Assembly (NCBI GenBank): GCA_008828725.1
Contig: MEHQ01003762.1
Location: 273,091-337,090 of the forward strand
Source: Saccharina japonica
Taxonomy: Eukaryota; Sar; Phaeophyceae; Laminariales; Laminariaceae
DNA: 64,000 nucleotides
Direction: 5' to 3'
Positions 22,360 through 34,943 of the stretch are shown piece by piece. The notes under the pieces were generated by a model. It was not told the origin of the DNA. It saw nothing but the letters and a program-made list of their open reading frames with translations, and made no database searches. Every line of letters starts with the position of its first letter. Position 1 is the first letter of the stretch. Position numbers and translations under genes: made by a program.

Positions 22360-24060
22360 TATATTTTGTGTGTTTTTTTCATGAAGCATGAAGCGGGGAA
22401 GGTTTCGTAAGATAATGACGTGGCACGTTTTTAGTGAGCAAAAGACCGTCGAATTATCTACAGTAGTGTTTAGCCCCCCTGGCGGGCACGTCAGGCTCGA
22501 CACACACGCCGGTTTTTCAAAGCAGGACCACACCATTGCACAACGAACACACATTGCTTTTAGGAACACTCATTTGTTTTTTAGGGAAACGTTTTTTTTT
22601 TCTTTTTTTTCTTGTCAAAAGCCGTGTTAAGCGCCATTGCACTACTATGCACACGCACGCCTTTTTGTTTGAGTGGCAGCATGTGCCATTACACGCGTTT
22701 TTTGTTTTGTTTTTTGCTTTGATTTCCCTCGCCTCTGCGGGATTTTGCTTGCTGACGCTTCGTACCAAGACAGGCCTGCTACCAGCTTCACCGGAGCTGG
22801 TGGATGTGCATGCATTTCTGGCTAGAATGGAAATTCTGACTAGTCGGTGTGGGTGCGTTTCTGGCTAGAATTGGATATCTGGCTATCGTTTATAGCAGAA
22901 TTGGAAGGGTTTATAGTGGTAGGGGCAGGCGTTTTGTCCCTGCAGTTTTCCCTCCTTCCACGGTACGACCCTGGACACTTCTCACCTTTTTGCCAGAATG
23001 TGCACACGGCTATCTCTCTAGCTTGTAGAGGAGTGGTCATGGAGCGGGCAGGACTTGGAAGAGTCTTCGCGGATGGACCCTCGCTCACGCTAGCATGTAC
23101 AGTAGTGGTCCCTCTATAGCGCCATGGTCCCTCTATAGTGCCAGTGAAATCGCTTGGCACAGATGGGATTACCCAGTGTGATAGTGTAAAGAGTAGTAGT
23201 GCCGGTTGCCGCTATAGGGCCGGTATTGTTGCCTGGCGCATACCGGCACTATAGCAGCAACCGGCACTATACAGGGACCACTGCTACTGTACTTACACCA
23301 GCCTGGCCTGGAATATAGGGTACTTTTGGAATCTGACATTTATATCAAAAGTAGATTATATATTCCCGTCCAGATTGATCAGAGAAAGGACTGATTTTTT
23401 CGACCGTTGAGAAGCCGGTTGGAGCTTGGGACATAGATTTCGCCTTGAAACATTTGCATATTACAGTTGGGTGAGCCTCCCCCCCCCCCCCCCCCCCCTG
23501 ATGGTTTTGAGTGTGAAGTGTCACGCACCTCCTTCCTCTCTTAGGATGCTTGTAAGAGTGGTTTAACCGGCGAGGGGTTGATCGTAGATTGTTCATGGCG
23601 TCCTTGGCGTCCACTAGGACTTGCGCTATAGAGGGTCTGCGCTAGCTATTTCGCTAGGTTTTGAGGTAGGTTTTGTGCCAGCTATTGCCATAAGTGGCTA
23701 CTGTGCTAGCTATTGCGATAGCTACTCTACTGCGCTAGCTATTGCGCTGTTGCTATTGCGGCAGTAGAGGGGGTTAAGGATGATCATTACAGGGGGTGGA
23801 CGTTTTGATTGTGCAAGCAGAGCATTAAATCCTTTTCTCTCTCGGTAGCCCGCCCTGAGCTTGCACAAAGCTATTATTTTGGCTTGGATACACGACAGGC
23901 TCCCGAGGCGGGGCATATAGCAGACGTTACATGGTTTAATACTGAGTGAATATTTGATACCATACGTATAGTATTAGTATTGTAGCTAGGCATGGTGTCA
24001 CTCGAATTGGGGCCTTGCGGCACGCTGTGGTAGAGATAGACGGGGGTGTGGGGCACCACC
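22360..24060. other. Intergenic stretch without a supported gene
   Basis: No exon-like reading frames with good splice sites were found. 23190-23285 contains an inverted repeat (AGTGCCGGTTGCCGCTATAG with GCACTATAGCAGCAACCGGC). 23640-23770 has repeated GCTAGCTATTGCG words. A 20-base C run sits near 23478. Confidence 0.4.
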
Positions 24061-25015
24061 CATCACAGCGAGGTGTGTCTGGGGTTGAATTTCCAGAGTG
24101 GAAGTTCTCAGTGTTGAAGTTGAACGGTTGAAGATCAAGTGTTGGAGGTTGAAGGGCTGAGGATCAATAATTTTGTTGGAGTTGAACGGTTGAAGTTCAA
24201 GGCTTTTGTTGAAGTTGAACGGTTAAAGTTCAAGGCTTTTGTTGGAAGTTGAACGGTTAAAATTCAAGTGTCGCAGTTGAACGGTTGGGGTTCAAGTTCT
24301 GAAGTTGAACGGGTGGGGTTCAAGTGTTGGAGTTGAACGGGTGGAGTTCAAGTGCTGACGTCGAACGGCTGGGGTTCAAATGTTGAAGTTGAACGGTTGG
24401 AGTTGAAGATGTGTGTGGAAGTTGAACGGTTGGAGTTGAAGACTTGTGTGGAAGTTGAACGGTTGGGGTTCAAGTGGTGAATTGACCTTCAAAATTTTGG
24501 ATTTCAAGCGTTGAATTTCGAGAGTTGAAGTTGACGGGCTGACGTTTGAGAGCTGAAGCCCGATTGTTGAAGCTCAAGAGGTGAACATCGAGAAATGAAG
24601 TTGAAACAATGGATTCCCAAGCGTTAACGTTCAATATTTGAGTTTGGAGAGTTGCAGCGCAAGTGTTGGAAGGTCAATTGTTGTTTTTGAAAAGTTGAAG
24701 CTCAAGCATCAAAGTCCAAGGCTTGGATTTCGAGACTTGGTAGTTGAAAAGTAGGAGTTTGAGAATCCACGTTGAACGGTGAAAAGCTCAACCTTTGTGG
24801 TTCGAAAATTGAAGTACAAGCGTTGGGGTTCGAGAATCAGGCTTCAAACGTTGAAGTGCGAGAGTTAAAACGTCAAAAGCGTTGCAGCTCGAGAGTTTGG
24901 CTTTCAACGGTTAACATTCGAGAATTGAAGTACAAACGGTGAAGATCACAGAGTTCAAGTTGAAGTTCAAGGGTCTTGAGTTCTAAAATTTAAGTTCAGG
25001 CGTTCAACCTCAAGC
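24060..25015 (+). repeat. ~28-bp minisatellite, AGTTGAACGGTTGGGGTTCA type
   Basis: About 950 bp of degenerate units (GAAGTTGAACGGTTGGAGTT, CAAGTGTTG). The 5' half is regular; the 3' half decays to GTTGAAGTTC/GAGAGTTG words. Confidence 0.9.
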
Positions 25016-26800
25016 GCCCCCCCCCGCCCCCGCCCGTCGCTGGGCATCTTACTTGGTGTTGTTGTTTTTTATCCTGATTTTATTTTTAGTGCTTGTACCA
25101 GTAACCAGACCTGAGAGGAAGGAGGATCAGCGCGGATGGGTTTCATGTCGAATCGCGGCGTTTTCGTCTCTTTGGTCATACGACTACGGCCGTGCACGAC
25201 ATGAGTACACCCCGCCCCCACCGCCCCCGCGCTGTGGGGATATGTGCCGTGTAACTCTTTCCCTGGGCGGTTATATGTACGGTGTTCAGATTCAGAGGCG
25301 TGGGGGGTGGTTTCCTGTTTTATAACAATTCGACTAGCCCGCCGCCGCAGGGGGGGGGGAGGTAGGCCAGGTGGGCATCGTTTTTCTTTCTTTCTTTTTG
25401 TATTTTTGTCTGGCCTATATACGATTAGGAAAAGAAAGTGTGTGTGTACGAGAGAAGAGAGGTAAACCAGTTTCTTGCTAAGTCCCTTTAGGGCTGTATC
25501 GACGTTCGAGGGATAAACTGCTTTAAATGGGAGGGGGTATATATAATTGTTTCAGTAGTATATACTGGTATGATGGGTTAAATAAAACAGCACCGGTTGC
25601 TGTTTATTGATATTAGGGGGCTATATACTATGAACACTGCTGTTGCGGTGCGTTTGGTGGTCGGGAGAGGCGTCAACCGCCATAAACTAGCCGTTGAGAG
25701 GGTGACCGTTGAAAGCGCGCGGCTTGTTTCTGCCACCCACCAGTACCTGTCTTTCAGCAGCAGTGGATAGAAGTTGGGCCCTGTATATAGTCCACAGCTT
25801 TACGTATTGTATGGGGCACGATGTTGTCACACAGCCGCCCTAAGGGATACTGGTATGAGCCTCTACGCACCTGGTGGTACCTGGCGCGGGGTATTTTCTG
25901 CGTCCCTACCGCTACTGACTTGAAATGTAGTGACCGTTCGGTATCGATATTTATACACGAGATGTCCTTGAATTTCCGTCCACAGGAGTGGAATATATTA
26001 TGCCGTTCTGGTCGGCAGTATAAGGTACATTTGAACGTTAATATGACGACCAAACTCTCCTTACATATGCGTGCAAGAGTGGTATTCGGTAGTGATATTG
26101 ATCTCTCTCTGTATGGGCATCTTATGGGCATTGGGGCAGCAGGAGGGTTTTTGGCCCAATGCTGTCGGTTTGCCCGAGAACAGGGGTAGAGTTGACGGTT
26201 TCGTTTTTCAGTATCCCCTGGTTGAGGGCGTGCTCTCCCCCCCCCCCCTTGTTGGCACAACAAGCGAAATGCATGTTTTCGTTATATTCACGAATGGGCG
26301 ATGATCAGCCCATTCATGCATTCAGCGCCGTAGTACCGCCGCAACACTACAGTAGTATTAGTAGTATTAATACCGGTATTCTTAGCTTCGGTTTGGTATG
26401 TTGTTTGTTTTGTTCCTATAGCCATGTCGTTGGTTAGATTATTGATAAGATAGGTTGATTGGTTGGTTAGTGGGTTTGTTTTCGATGTTTTTTTTTGTTT
26501 TTTGGTGCTCCTTTGTTGTTGTTTTTTTTTTACGTTTTTTTTCGAGGCCGGGCAGGTAGTCAACCTGCTCCCCGCCTCTCGTGACCCGCCGAGGAGTTGA
26601 TTTTCGGAAAGTAATAAAACTCATTACTTTTTTTACATAAGAGTATATACTAAATAAATGCATCGTAGTACTACTGTTTGTGTACCGGTATGTTGTAGGC
26701 ATTTTATGTATTACTATATCAGGTATATGTGTTATGTACTACTTTTGGATGATGGACGATATTATGGTTGCTACTACTACTGCTGTAATTACCTACCAAC
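25016..26800. other. Intergenic stretch, repeat fragments only
   Basis: A poly(C)-tailed repeat end lies at about 25165-25235 (GGTCATACGACTACGGCC, ATGAGTACACCCCGCCCCC). Around 25905-25995 are weak MITE C-like ends. The long frames at 25754-26263 on both strands show no recognisable motif and overlap repeat-like sequence, so they are not called. Confidence 0.4.
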
Positions 26801-26814
26801 AGGGGCAACCAGTC

Positions 26815-27045
26815 GCACGCAGCGAACGTAGCGGGCAACATTCCACACCTCAGACAGATCATCTACAGATAAATCACGATCTAGATAATCTACGTTCTAA
26901 CCTGCCGTGACGAGATGTTGTGCAAAACCTGTATAGTACAGCCCCAGCCCAGGAAACATGTCCTATAGATCATCAAGCACGTACGGCTCCCACCCGGCAA
27001 CATGAATGAGCTAGATCATACAGATCACACGGATCAGGGATCTAC
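26815..27045 (-). repeat. GATC foldback repeat, reversed copy
   Basis: Reads AACCTGCCGTGACGAGATGT, AGCCCAGGAAACATGTCC, CCCGGCAACATGAATGAGCT and AGATCATACAGATCACACGG, the reverse of the order seen at 17583-17890 and 56930-57110. Confidence 0.65.
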
Positions 27046-27774
27046 GAGCTGGTTCCAACGAAAGTCGAGACTTTTCGGCTCCGGAACTTTACGCCATAGC
27101 ATTTGAGGGTTGAGACACAAAATTTGGCACGCTGGTTTTTGGTGGCAATGTGACTGTGAGCTTTTTTTTTCTTTTTTTGTTTTTAAAATTTCGTTCCTAA
27201 GGCTCGATTTCACGATTTTGCAGGATTTTTCAGCATATATTTGACTTTGAAACCGACGCACGAAAAGCGAAGATAAAAAGCCAGGCTTCACTTTTTGCAC
27301 ATTGCCATGAAGAATAACCATGCCAAGTTTTCTTTCCAAACTCTCAAAAACCATGTGTGGCGCAAAAACAATTTCCCGGGAGGGTAATTTCCTTCTTTAA
27401 GGTTCAAAATTTGCTCATTACATTGTTCGACTCTTGTAGTACTTTGGCAGGCGTTTCTTAACGCAGCGTTGTACTCACGTAGAAAAAAAAGAAGTGACAT
27501 GGACGTCTTCCCCATCCATGTTGATGCTATCATGTCTAGACGTTTTGTGACGAATTATTTGGCGTATGGGCCGATCTATGGCCTTAGTACATACTACCTG
27601 GTATTGTATGATTGCTTTTATTCTTGGAAGGTAATCCCTACCACCAGGTGCTGGTGGTTGAAATAGCGCCTCCCCCAAAAATACGAAAAAATGTCCGTAT
27701 CTCTCGAACGACAGCTCGCATGCCGAAAACATCTTCACCGGTGCGTTGTCCCTCCATGTCCAAGCGGTTCATCA

Positions 27775-28130
27775 TGTAGATAATGTGAGGGTATTACCTG
27801 CTGAGCTATAGGGGTAAAAGATCGATCGATTACCCAGCCCAGGGTAATCCTTATAACACTCTCCCCCCCTCTGAACGGCGGGATATTTGGGGCGTCGGTA
27901 CCGTATAAGGCCGTACGTTGACCTACCCGCTCCGTTTCAATACCTGGGGAACCAGGGAGACGTGTTTTTTGGAGACGCACGCGCAAGCGTTTCTATAAAA
28001 GAAATGTTCGAAGTGAGATTCGAACCCGTGTCCTGCCGACGACGCCAAATGTGAGGGTATTACCTGCTGAGCTATAGGGGTAAAAGATCGATCGATTACC
28101 CAGCCCAGGGTAATCCTTATAACAATAACA
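27775..28130 (-). repeat. tRNA-like repeat, one full and one partial copy
   Basis: About 77 bp starting AATGTGAGGGTATTACCTGC is present at both 27782-27858 and 28049-28125, nearly identical. On the minus strand the second copy extends to a tRNA-like unit: TAGCTCAGCAGGTAATACCC (a good A box) and ACGGGTTCGAATCTCACTTC (B box). The arms pair poorly, so a tRNA-derived repeat is more likely than a functional tRNA. Confidence 0.55.
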
Positions 28131-29140
28131 TAGAATATGTTCAACGTCAAAAACTTCGGCGTATATTCTTGATTTTATTGCCCGAAGGTGCAATGCTGTG
28201 CTTCTTGCTGGGACCAGCTCGTATCCACCGTGAAAGGTGTACATCAGCAGTACAGCATCAAGCGAAAATCGACTATCTTCCCGGGGTGGGCAATATTGCT
28301 AAACTTTCATATGATAAAACCCCCTTATAACCCCTCAAGAACCGGTCCCCCGTTTTTGGGGACAAACTACTTGGAATTAGTGTGGGATAGGTGTTTTCAG
28401 TTCTTAGGGGTTTGTTCTCCGTTTCGGCTGAAAAAACTCTTCTCGTCAATTATTTGTCGCCGGCTAAAAAAAAACACGCGCTGCTACGCATTTGCTGTAG
28501 TACTGTACATACTCGCCGAAGCGCCGTTTTAGACTCGTTTCTGGCTGTAACGAGAGCCAAGACGGCCGCACACACCGCAGGCTGTAAGCGTTAAATAAAA
28601 ATAAATCAACGTTACGGTGTTACTGTACGTCTGTGGCGAAGGTCCGCAGCCCTTGTTTAGGGGCGGTTTTGCAGCCTCCCGCGGGCCCTATTACTTTTTC
28701 CCCTGGTACACGCAGCTGGGCAACCGACTTGCAGTGTTTTTCGGAGTTCGGAGAGACACACGCCTTGCCGGAAGATCGGAGGACAGTGTGCCGGTCACAA
28801 GGGCTCAAATTACGTCGACATTATTGGGTAGAGGGGGGAGCACCAAGGGCTTGTGCTACCGAACAGGCCTTCTCTTTCGTCAAATCCATCGGTGGGGGGT
28901 AAAATGCCTTCGGTGTATATACGTATCTTCATTCTGGGCTGTTCAGTATTTATTTTTGTATTTATTTTTGCGAAAAAAAACGTATCTGGAATTTTCCTGG
29001 AAAAATGGGCCTTTCTCAAATGGCGACCCCTGTCTGTGTGTACAGCAGTAAGTATACGTATTTAATAGTAGTTAGGAAACATGTATCGCACAGATCGGTC
29101 AGGTCCTCCTCCTGCTGTTTGTTGTTGTAGAAGATCAGCC
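28131..29140. other. Intergenic stretch with one MITE B relic
   Basis: 28326-28410 is a diverged MITE B (TAACCCCTCAAGAACCGG, TTTTGGGGACAAACTACTTG, CAGTTCTTAGGGG). The remainder gives short frames without recognisable motifs. Confidence 0.4.
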
Positions 29141-29149
29141 CCGCGGAAA

Positions 29150-29480
29150 TTTGCACACCTCGGACAGATCATACAGATCATACACCAAACACAGATCATT
29201 TCCGTAGAGCATTCCCATCACTTTATTATGCTCTACTAGACATTTCAAGGCAGAGAGAGGTAAGGTCTATTTCCGATTTTCTTGTTGCATGATTTATTAG
29301 CTCCTCATCTTGCGGGGTGGGACCCCTACTTAGAATCTTCGCGTTCGTTCGTGATCAATGATACTACTTTACCTGCTGTACGCTGTACGTTTATATAGCG
29401 CATGTTGGGTTGGATCTGGAATCTGTAGAGCTACTTACTTGCACACAAAAGCAAAGCCCCTCGCAACGGCAGGCCAGGAA
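29150..29480 (+). repeat. GATC foldback repeat, degenerate copy
   Basis: CACACCTCGGACAGATCATA, CAGATCATACACCAAACACA, ACATTTCAAGGCAGAGAGAG and TTGGGTTGGATCTGGAATCT follow the family order. It ends shortly before the retrotransposon at 29553. Confidence 0.5.
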
Positions 29481-29552
29481 CCAAAAATGATGTCTGTACA
29501 CAGCTTACGGTGCAGATCCATCCGTGAAAGGATCGTCTCTGTTTGATCATTT

Positions 29553-29762
29553 CGTAATATTATCGAGGTACGAGAGAATATGTGTTTTGCATGTACGAGA
29601 GAAGTTTAACCAATCAGATGAGTACGGTTTATCTGTACTCGTCGAGTAGCCTGTTCGTCGTACCCACCTGGGATAGTTTGTATCGTCGTCTCGCGAGCGA
29701 AGCACGCAGCGAAGCAGGGTAGCGATACAGGTACAAGGTGGGGTACGGACTAGTTTGAATTC
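29553..29762 (+). repeat. Left direct repeat (A1) of the retrotransposon
   Basis: 210 bp from CGTAATATTATCGAGGTACG to TAGTTTGAATTC. It matches 34944-35150 with about ten differences, including a 3-bp indel at TACTCGTCGAG versus TACTCGAG. Confidence 0.9.
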
Positions 29763-29814
29763 GTGTCGGGGTCCTTGAGTACGGACTGGCGCTGGTTGGG
29801 GCCCCGTCCTTCCC

Positions 29815-31260
29815 TTGTTCGTCCTGTTCAACCACTGCTGGAAGTTCGCTGTTCTTCGTGCTCTCGTTGGAGCTATGGTTCAAGACGCTGCTGCTGCTGC
29901 TGCTGCTGCTGCCGATGCCCACGTTGAGGCATCTCACCTCGCTGCAGCTGCGGAGGTCGCGGGCTCTGGCGTGGGACCCGGGGCCGCGGCGGGAGTCTCG
30001 TCGGAGGACATCATTAGGTGGACCGGTCAAGTTGAGGGCGAGTTTCTAGGCGTCAAGGAATCCCTCGGGTCCGTCTCGGCGAAAGTCGAAGCCCTGTCCG
30101 TTTCCCTGGCCTCCGTGACAGATGCCGTTGCTGCTTGCTCGTCGCAATCCTCTCACATGGAACTGGCGATGCAGCAGTTCATGGACAACCATGCCGCGCG
30201 GGGAGGGGGGGCGCTGCAGGGCGATCAGGCGCGGGAGCGCCAGCTCCAGAAATCGCAACTCAGCGATGACTCGGCGGCGTGGAAAAAGTCTGGCTCGAGG
30301 AAGCACTGGTTCATCCGCGGTCGTCTCCCCCCGAATATCGGCGAGTCGCCGGCCGACTTGCAGGCCTTCGTCGGGGAAGACATCCACGTGACTGCGAGCG
30401 TGGCCGCCCAGCTACGTTCTCTCAGCGACTTCAACGTCTCGCTGTTCGGGCCTCGTGGACTCGGGGGGGGGGGACTTCACCACCGACCTCTCGATCCCTG
30501 ACCACCTCGAGTGCCTGCGGTCGGCCCTCGTCGAGATTCTTTCCGTTGGACTTTCGCCCAACGTTGATGTTGACGTTCCGTGCCTGGACCGGGTGAACAG
30601 CCTGGGCGCGGCGTTCACCTCGGCCGCCGCTTGCCTCCGCTCGCACACCCTGCGCAACATGCTCCGCCTGTCCTCCTCCGTGGCTCGGGAAGTGATGGGT
30701 GACATGGTGAACCACGACCTGCGCGTGTGGGTCAACGAGCCTATGCGGGCCGCCCAGCAGACGCAGACGGCGGGAGTGCCTCCGCCTCCTGGCACGGTGT
30801 TTGCCATGCCCCCAGTGTCTGCCTTCGAGCGGGCGCGCAACTTCTGCACTGGCGGGGGCGAAATATTGCGGCTCATTGACGAAACTGCCGGCCTCCGTGG
30901 CGGCGGAGACGGCAAGCGTAAGGCCAGCAATGCCCCTCACGGTCCGCCTTCGCCCAAAAACGCCCCCCCCAGGAAGAAACAAAAACAGTTGTTCAGGATG
31001 TTTGCTTCTACTGGGCGCTGCTCGTGGGAGCCGTGTGTATTCGTGCACGCTTCTCCCTCGGTGGACTCATCCTCTCCTCTCGCTCTCCGTGGCGGTGGGG
31101 GCGGGAACTCGGCGACTTCGGGAGGAGGATCTCGCGCGTCGGGAGGAGGATCTCGCGCTCTGGCGCTGCGCGGGGGGGACTTCGTCCGGGGGGCGGGAGC
31201 TCTGGGGGCGGGGGCTCCGGTTCGGGATGAGGACACGGGCCCTTCCTTTCGGTTGGGCCA
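29815..31260 (+). pseudogene. gag-like region of the retrotransposon
   Basis: Frame 1 (29815 to about 30465) starts with a hydrophobic segment and an Ala-rich stretch, followed by a helical region with a heptad-like VSAKVEALSVSLASVTDAV. It shifts to frame 2 within the G run at 30463-30471. Frame 2 then continues through DHLECLRSALVEIL to a Lys/Arg-rich patch and GRCSWEPCVFVH, a CxxxxCxxxH fragment like part of a CCCH zinc knuckle, and a Gly/Ser-rich tail. Nucleic-acid binding as a capsid-like protein is inferred from position and composition; there is no sequence-level family assignment. Confidence 0.6.
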
Positions 31261-31749
31261 ACACCTGGTGGATCTGCTGCGGCGCCGGCCGCTTGTGGGG
31301 CGGCCGCGGTGCCGGTTGCCAGTGCCGGTGCGCCGGGACTGCCGGCGTCGCGTGGGGTGGCGAAGGGGTTACGGGGGCGCGCTTTGGAGGCTCTGGCTAG
31401 CGACGGTGACGTGGGTCGCGAGCGCTCTCCCCTGGCTCCGGGGTCCGTCGCCTTCGGGGACGAAGGTGAGGTGTGGGGTCCCGTTTGTGTTTCGCCTTCG
31501 TTGCCTTGCGATGCTGTCGACGATTGGCGTTCCGCACGGGCGAGGGTGGCGCTGTCGGTGTCTGAGGGGGGTCAGGCGAACCTCGATCAGGTCGCCAGCG
31601 CAGGTTCCTCCCTTTTGCGGCAGTGTCATGGCAGTATCTCCTCGCTTGTCTCTGCCGTCGGTTCTGGTTGTTTTGCGCCTCATATTCATCTTGAGGTCGT
31701 CCGTCGTTGGTTCGGGGTAGTGAAGAAGTTCCCTGCTGTATCTACCCTG

Positions 31750-33113
31750 CTGCGTGTGTTGTCTCGGGGGGCGCCGGTGTGTGTCGACCGTGGCGGGGAC
31801 TTGCTCGCTGAGCTTGCATACGGTAACCACCCTAGCGTCGTCTCGCATGAAGCTGCTATTCACGACAAGGTTTGCTCTGATGTCACACACGGGCGTGCTC
31901 TGGTGTTTCCGTTACGAGTCGCTGCCGAAATTGTGGGACTCCGTGTGTCGCCGCTGGCTGTCATCCTCGAACCCAAATTCCGCGTCATTCACGATCTTAC
32001 CTTTGCGCGCGCCGGCGTCCGGACAAGCGTTAACAGCGATACCGAATTTTCTTCCGCCCCCCCGTGCGAGCTCGGTCACGTTCTACGCGATGTGTTGTTA
32101 CGGGTGTTATTGTTTAGGCAGGCGCACGGTCGTCGTGCTCGTATAGTTATGTGCCGTGTAGACGTCAAATATGCCTTTCGTCAAGTGTTGGTTGACCCGG
32201 TCGGGGCGCCGGGGTTTGGTTACGTGACCGGTGGTCACGTCGTCGTGAACTTGCGTCTGCAGTTCGGCTGGCGGAACAGCCCTGGGTTTTGGGGCCTGAT
32301 GGCTTCCGCGTTGGAACATGCTCACACCCACTCTACGTTCCAAGACGCCGTTGTATCCCCGCAGAGGGCCGCGGCCGTCGCGCACGTTAAGATGTCCCCG
32401 TCTCGGGGGACGCCTGTCGCGTCGCTCCCGTGTGATTGTCGTCCCGTCTCTGGTACGGGCGGCACCACCGGGGCTACTTCTTCGTGCGTTACTACGTCGA
32501 CGACGGTATTCTCGTCGAGGTGCAATGGTGGCCGGACGGTCGTCGCTGCCTGCGGGCGGTGCAGTCTCTGGCGTCCGACCATTTCCGTTTGTTGGGGGAG
32601 CGCGGTGTGTCCGATCCCCCCCTCTTGTCGGCCAGAAAGATCACTGACTGGGACATGCGGCTCGAGGTTCTGGGCTGGATCATCGACACGGAGACGCTTA
32701 CGGTGACGCTGCCGTGCCATAAGCGTCTCAAGCTGCGTGCTCTGCTCGCCGAGTGGCCCCCGTCTCGGGCCTCGGCCTCGGCGAAGCAGGTGTCGCAATT
32801 CGCTGGGTTCCTCATGCACGTCTCGTTCGCTGTGCGTCCGGGATCGTTCTTCGTGCAGCGTTTACTGGCTTCCGTCGGTATGCCACGCATCGCCGCGGGG
32901 GCGGACTTCGTTTTTCGTTCGGCCAACCCTGGGCGGCGTCTCGTCCTGGGGCCCGAGTTCCACGGGGACCTCGAGTTTTGGCGTTGGCTTGTCGCGGAAG
33001 GCTTTGACGCGCGCGGGGGTGTCCTGTCGGCGCCGATGTATCATCTGCTGGAGCGTCCGGCGAAACGTACTCTTTTTTCGGACGCTTCCAAAACCGTTGT
33101 CGGGGGGGTTTGA
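31750..33113 (+). pseudogene. Reverse transcriptase region
   Basis: Frame 1 carries LEPKFRVIHDLTFA, then motif A CRVDVKYAFRQV (catalytic Asp) and motif B FGWRNSPGFWGLM. A shift near 32467-32475 moves to the frame holding the catalytic YVDD box at 32493-32504, followed by WDMRLEVLGWIID and a thumb-like region with SASAKQVSQFAGFL. FVRYYVDDG with a GW/ID motif downstream is typical of DIRS-type RT. The RT would copy element RNA to DNA. The frame break separates two of the three catalytic motifs, so no active enzyme is encoded as read. Confidence 0.85.
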
Positions 33114-33530
33114 CTGGTGTGTACTGACGGTATGAGCTGACCGCCCTGGAGCAGTCTCGGTTCTGCGGTTCGAGTTTGTCTGTCGCGGGCGAAAATGACC
33201 TGTCTATCAACGTTCTTGAACTCTTAGGTATGGTGGTTTCGGCGTGGGTTCTCGTGTCTTCGTGTGCAGAGCGTCCATCTGCGATGGGTGACTGTGTGTT
33301 GCTGCGTGGTGACAATGAAGCCGCCGTGCATTGGGTGCGGCGCTGTCGCGGGGGTAAGGAACCGCGGTCCGGTGCCTTGATGCGCCTTCTGGGGGTACTC
33401 GAAGTGTCCTCAGGTTGGCACTTCGACGCTTTGCACGTGCGGGGTATTCATAACGTTGCCGCTGATGGTATCTCACGCTGGGATCGCGCCTCCGTTCTGG
33501 ATAACTTACGCACCGTTCGCCCCGACGTTC
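33050..33530 (+). pseudogene. RNase H region
   Basis: LFSDASKTVVGG gives the first acidic residue, just before a frameshift at the G run 33103-33109. In the next frame SINVLELLGMVV supplies Glu, LRGDNEAAVHWV the second Asp, and HNVAADGISRWD the distal Asp/His part. The order and spacing fit a DIRS RNase H domain, which removes RNA from the cDNA hybrid. Confidence 0.8.
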
Positions 33531-33589
33531 CTTGGCAGATGCGGGATCTGGGGGACGCCGGCACGGCTCTTTGTACTTCGGTGTTGGCC

Positions 33590-34624
33590 TCGAGCTCATG
33601 CGACACGCCGTTGCGCCCTCGTCTGAACGCACTTATCTGGGGCATTTTGGCGCGTGGGTAGAATTCCGGGTACGTTGTGGGGTGCCCGTTTTCCTTCAGC
33701 ATTGCAGTGATGGTATGTTTAACGTGTGGCAGCTGTTCGAGTACGTGGCGTATTCTTTCGCTACCAAGAAACTGCGACCGTCGACCATTGAGAGTCATTT
33801 GTCAGCCATCAAGTTCTTCCATCGTATTTCGCGGGGTTTCGAGCTTGATACTTCCCACCCCGTTCTCGCCAGCGCTCTCAAAGGGGCGGCTCGTTCGCAC
33901 GCTGACGTGGGCAATCAGGCGACCGTACGCCGGCCCGTGTCGTGGATGATGTTGCTTGCTGGCGAGACTTTGGTTCCGTCGTGGGGTACGGGGGGGCGCG
34001 TGTTGTGGCTTGCTCTGTGTGCGTCGTTTTTTTTCTTGACTCGCGTGTCGGAAATGTTTGGTTCAGCTTGTTTCGGCACCGTGGTCGGCCGCGGACCGCG
34101 TCGAGGTTCGGTTTCGCGGTTCTAAGGGGGATCAGATGCGAAAGGGGGCTGTTTTGACGCGTGTGCGGGAGGGACCGCCGAGGCCTGTTGGCGTCGGTGG
34201 CAATGCCGTCGATCTCATGATTGAGTTGATGTCTTGTTACCTGTTCCCCCCTCCGTCTGCCCCCCTGGTTGCTTTTGGTGCTGGTAATGGCAGATGGTCC
34301 ATGTGGACGCAGCAGCAAGCTACGGCAGCGTTGCGGACAGTGGTTGCGTTGGTGGGCGTGCGTGCGCAGGAGTATGCCCTGCACTCCCTACGGATTGGGG
34401 GCGCAACTCACTTGTCGGCGGGGGGTGCTACACCAGAGGTCCTGCAGCGTGAGGGCCGGTGGGCGTCCGATGCGTACAAGGCGTATGTTCGTAGCCACGG
34501 GAAGGATGCCAGTTGGGTGGCCGATGTTATGGCCCGGGAAGGGTCGAGTAAGGGTACCCAGCCGGGGCAGGGTACGGAGTGGGGACGAGTCCACTCTCCC
34601 CAGAAAACAGTTGGGAGCAAGTAG
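33590..34624 (+). pseudogene. Tyrosine recombinase region
   Basis: The N-terminal core-binding part reads SSERTYLGHFGAWVEF and LRPSTIESHLSAIKFFH. The catalytic part has FFLTRVSE (first Arg), then, after a frameshift near 34080, HSLRIGGATHLS (His-x-x-Arg) and GRWASDAYKAYVR (nucleophile Tyr region). These are the R..HxxR..Y residues of phage-integrase-fold recombinases. In DIRS elements this enzyme inserts a circular DNA intermediate. The frame break makes this copy unlikely to be active. Stop at 34622-34624. Confidence 0.85.
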
Positions 34625-34943
34625 CCGTAACTCGTGGCGGCAAGCGCCGTCTTGGGAAAAGGGGGATGTAAAGAGAAGTTGTGTTGATGTGCGTGTCCCG
34701 TGGGGTAGCAAAGGGGGGGGCTGAGACCGCAGGGAGGCGTCCGAAAATAGAACCAACCCCAGGTTGGAGGCTGGCGTCGAGAGTCGACATGCCAGTTGGG
34801 GTTTGGAGTTGGCTCGAGTTTACGGATGCTAGCGGGGGGTTGCGCTTGGAGCAACCCCGGGGGTTTGCCCCTCTCTCTACCCCCCTTGCTCCGAGCGGGG
34901 GGGCTGCACTAATATTATGCAACTTCGAAAGCAAAATGCAAAT

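Noticed and set aside
25754-26263. Overlapping 122- and 169-residue frames on opposite strands
   Set aside because: No recognisable motifs or splice partners, and the region contains MITE-like ends; chance frames are more likely.
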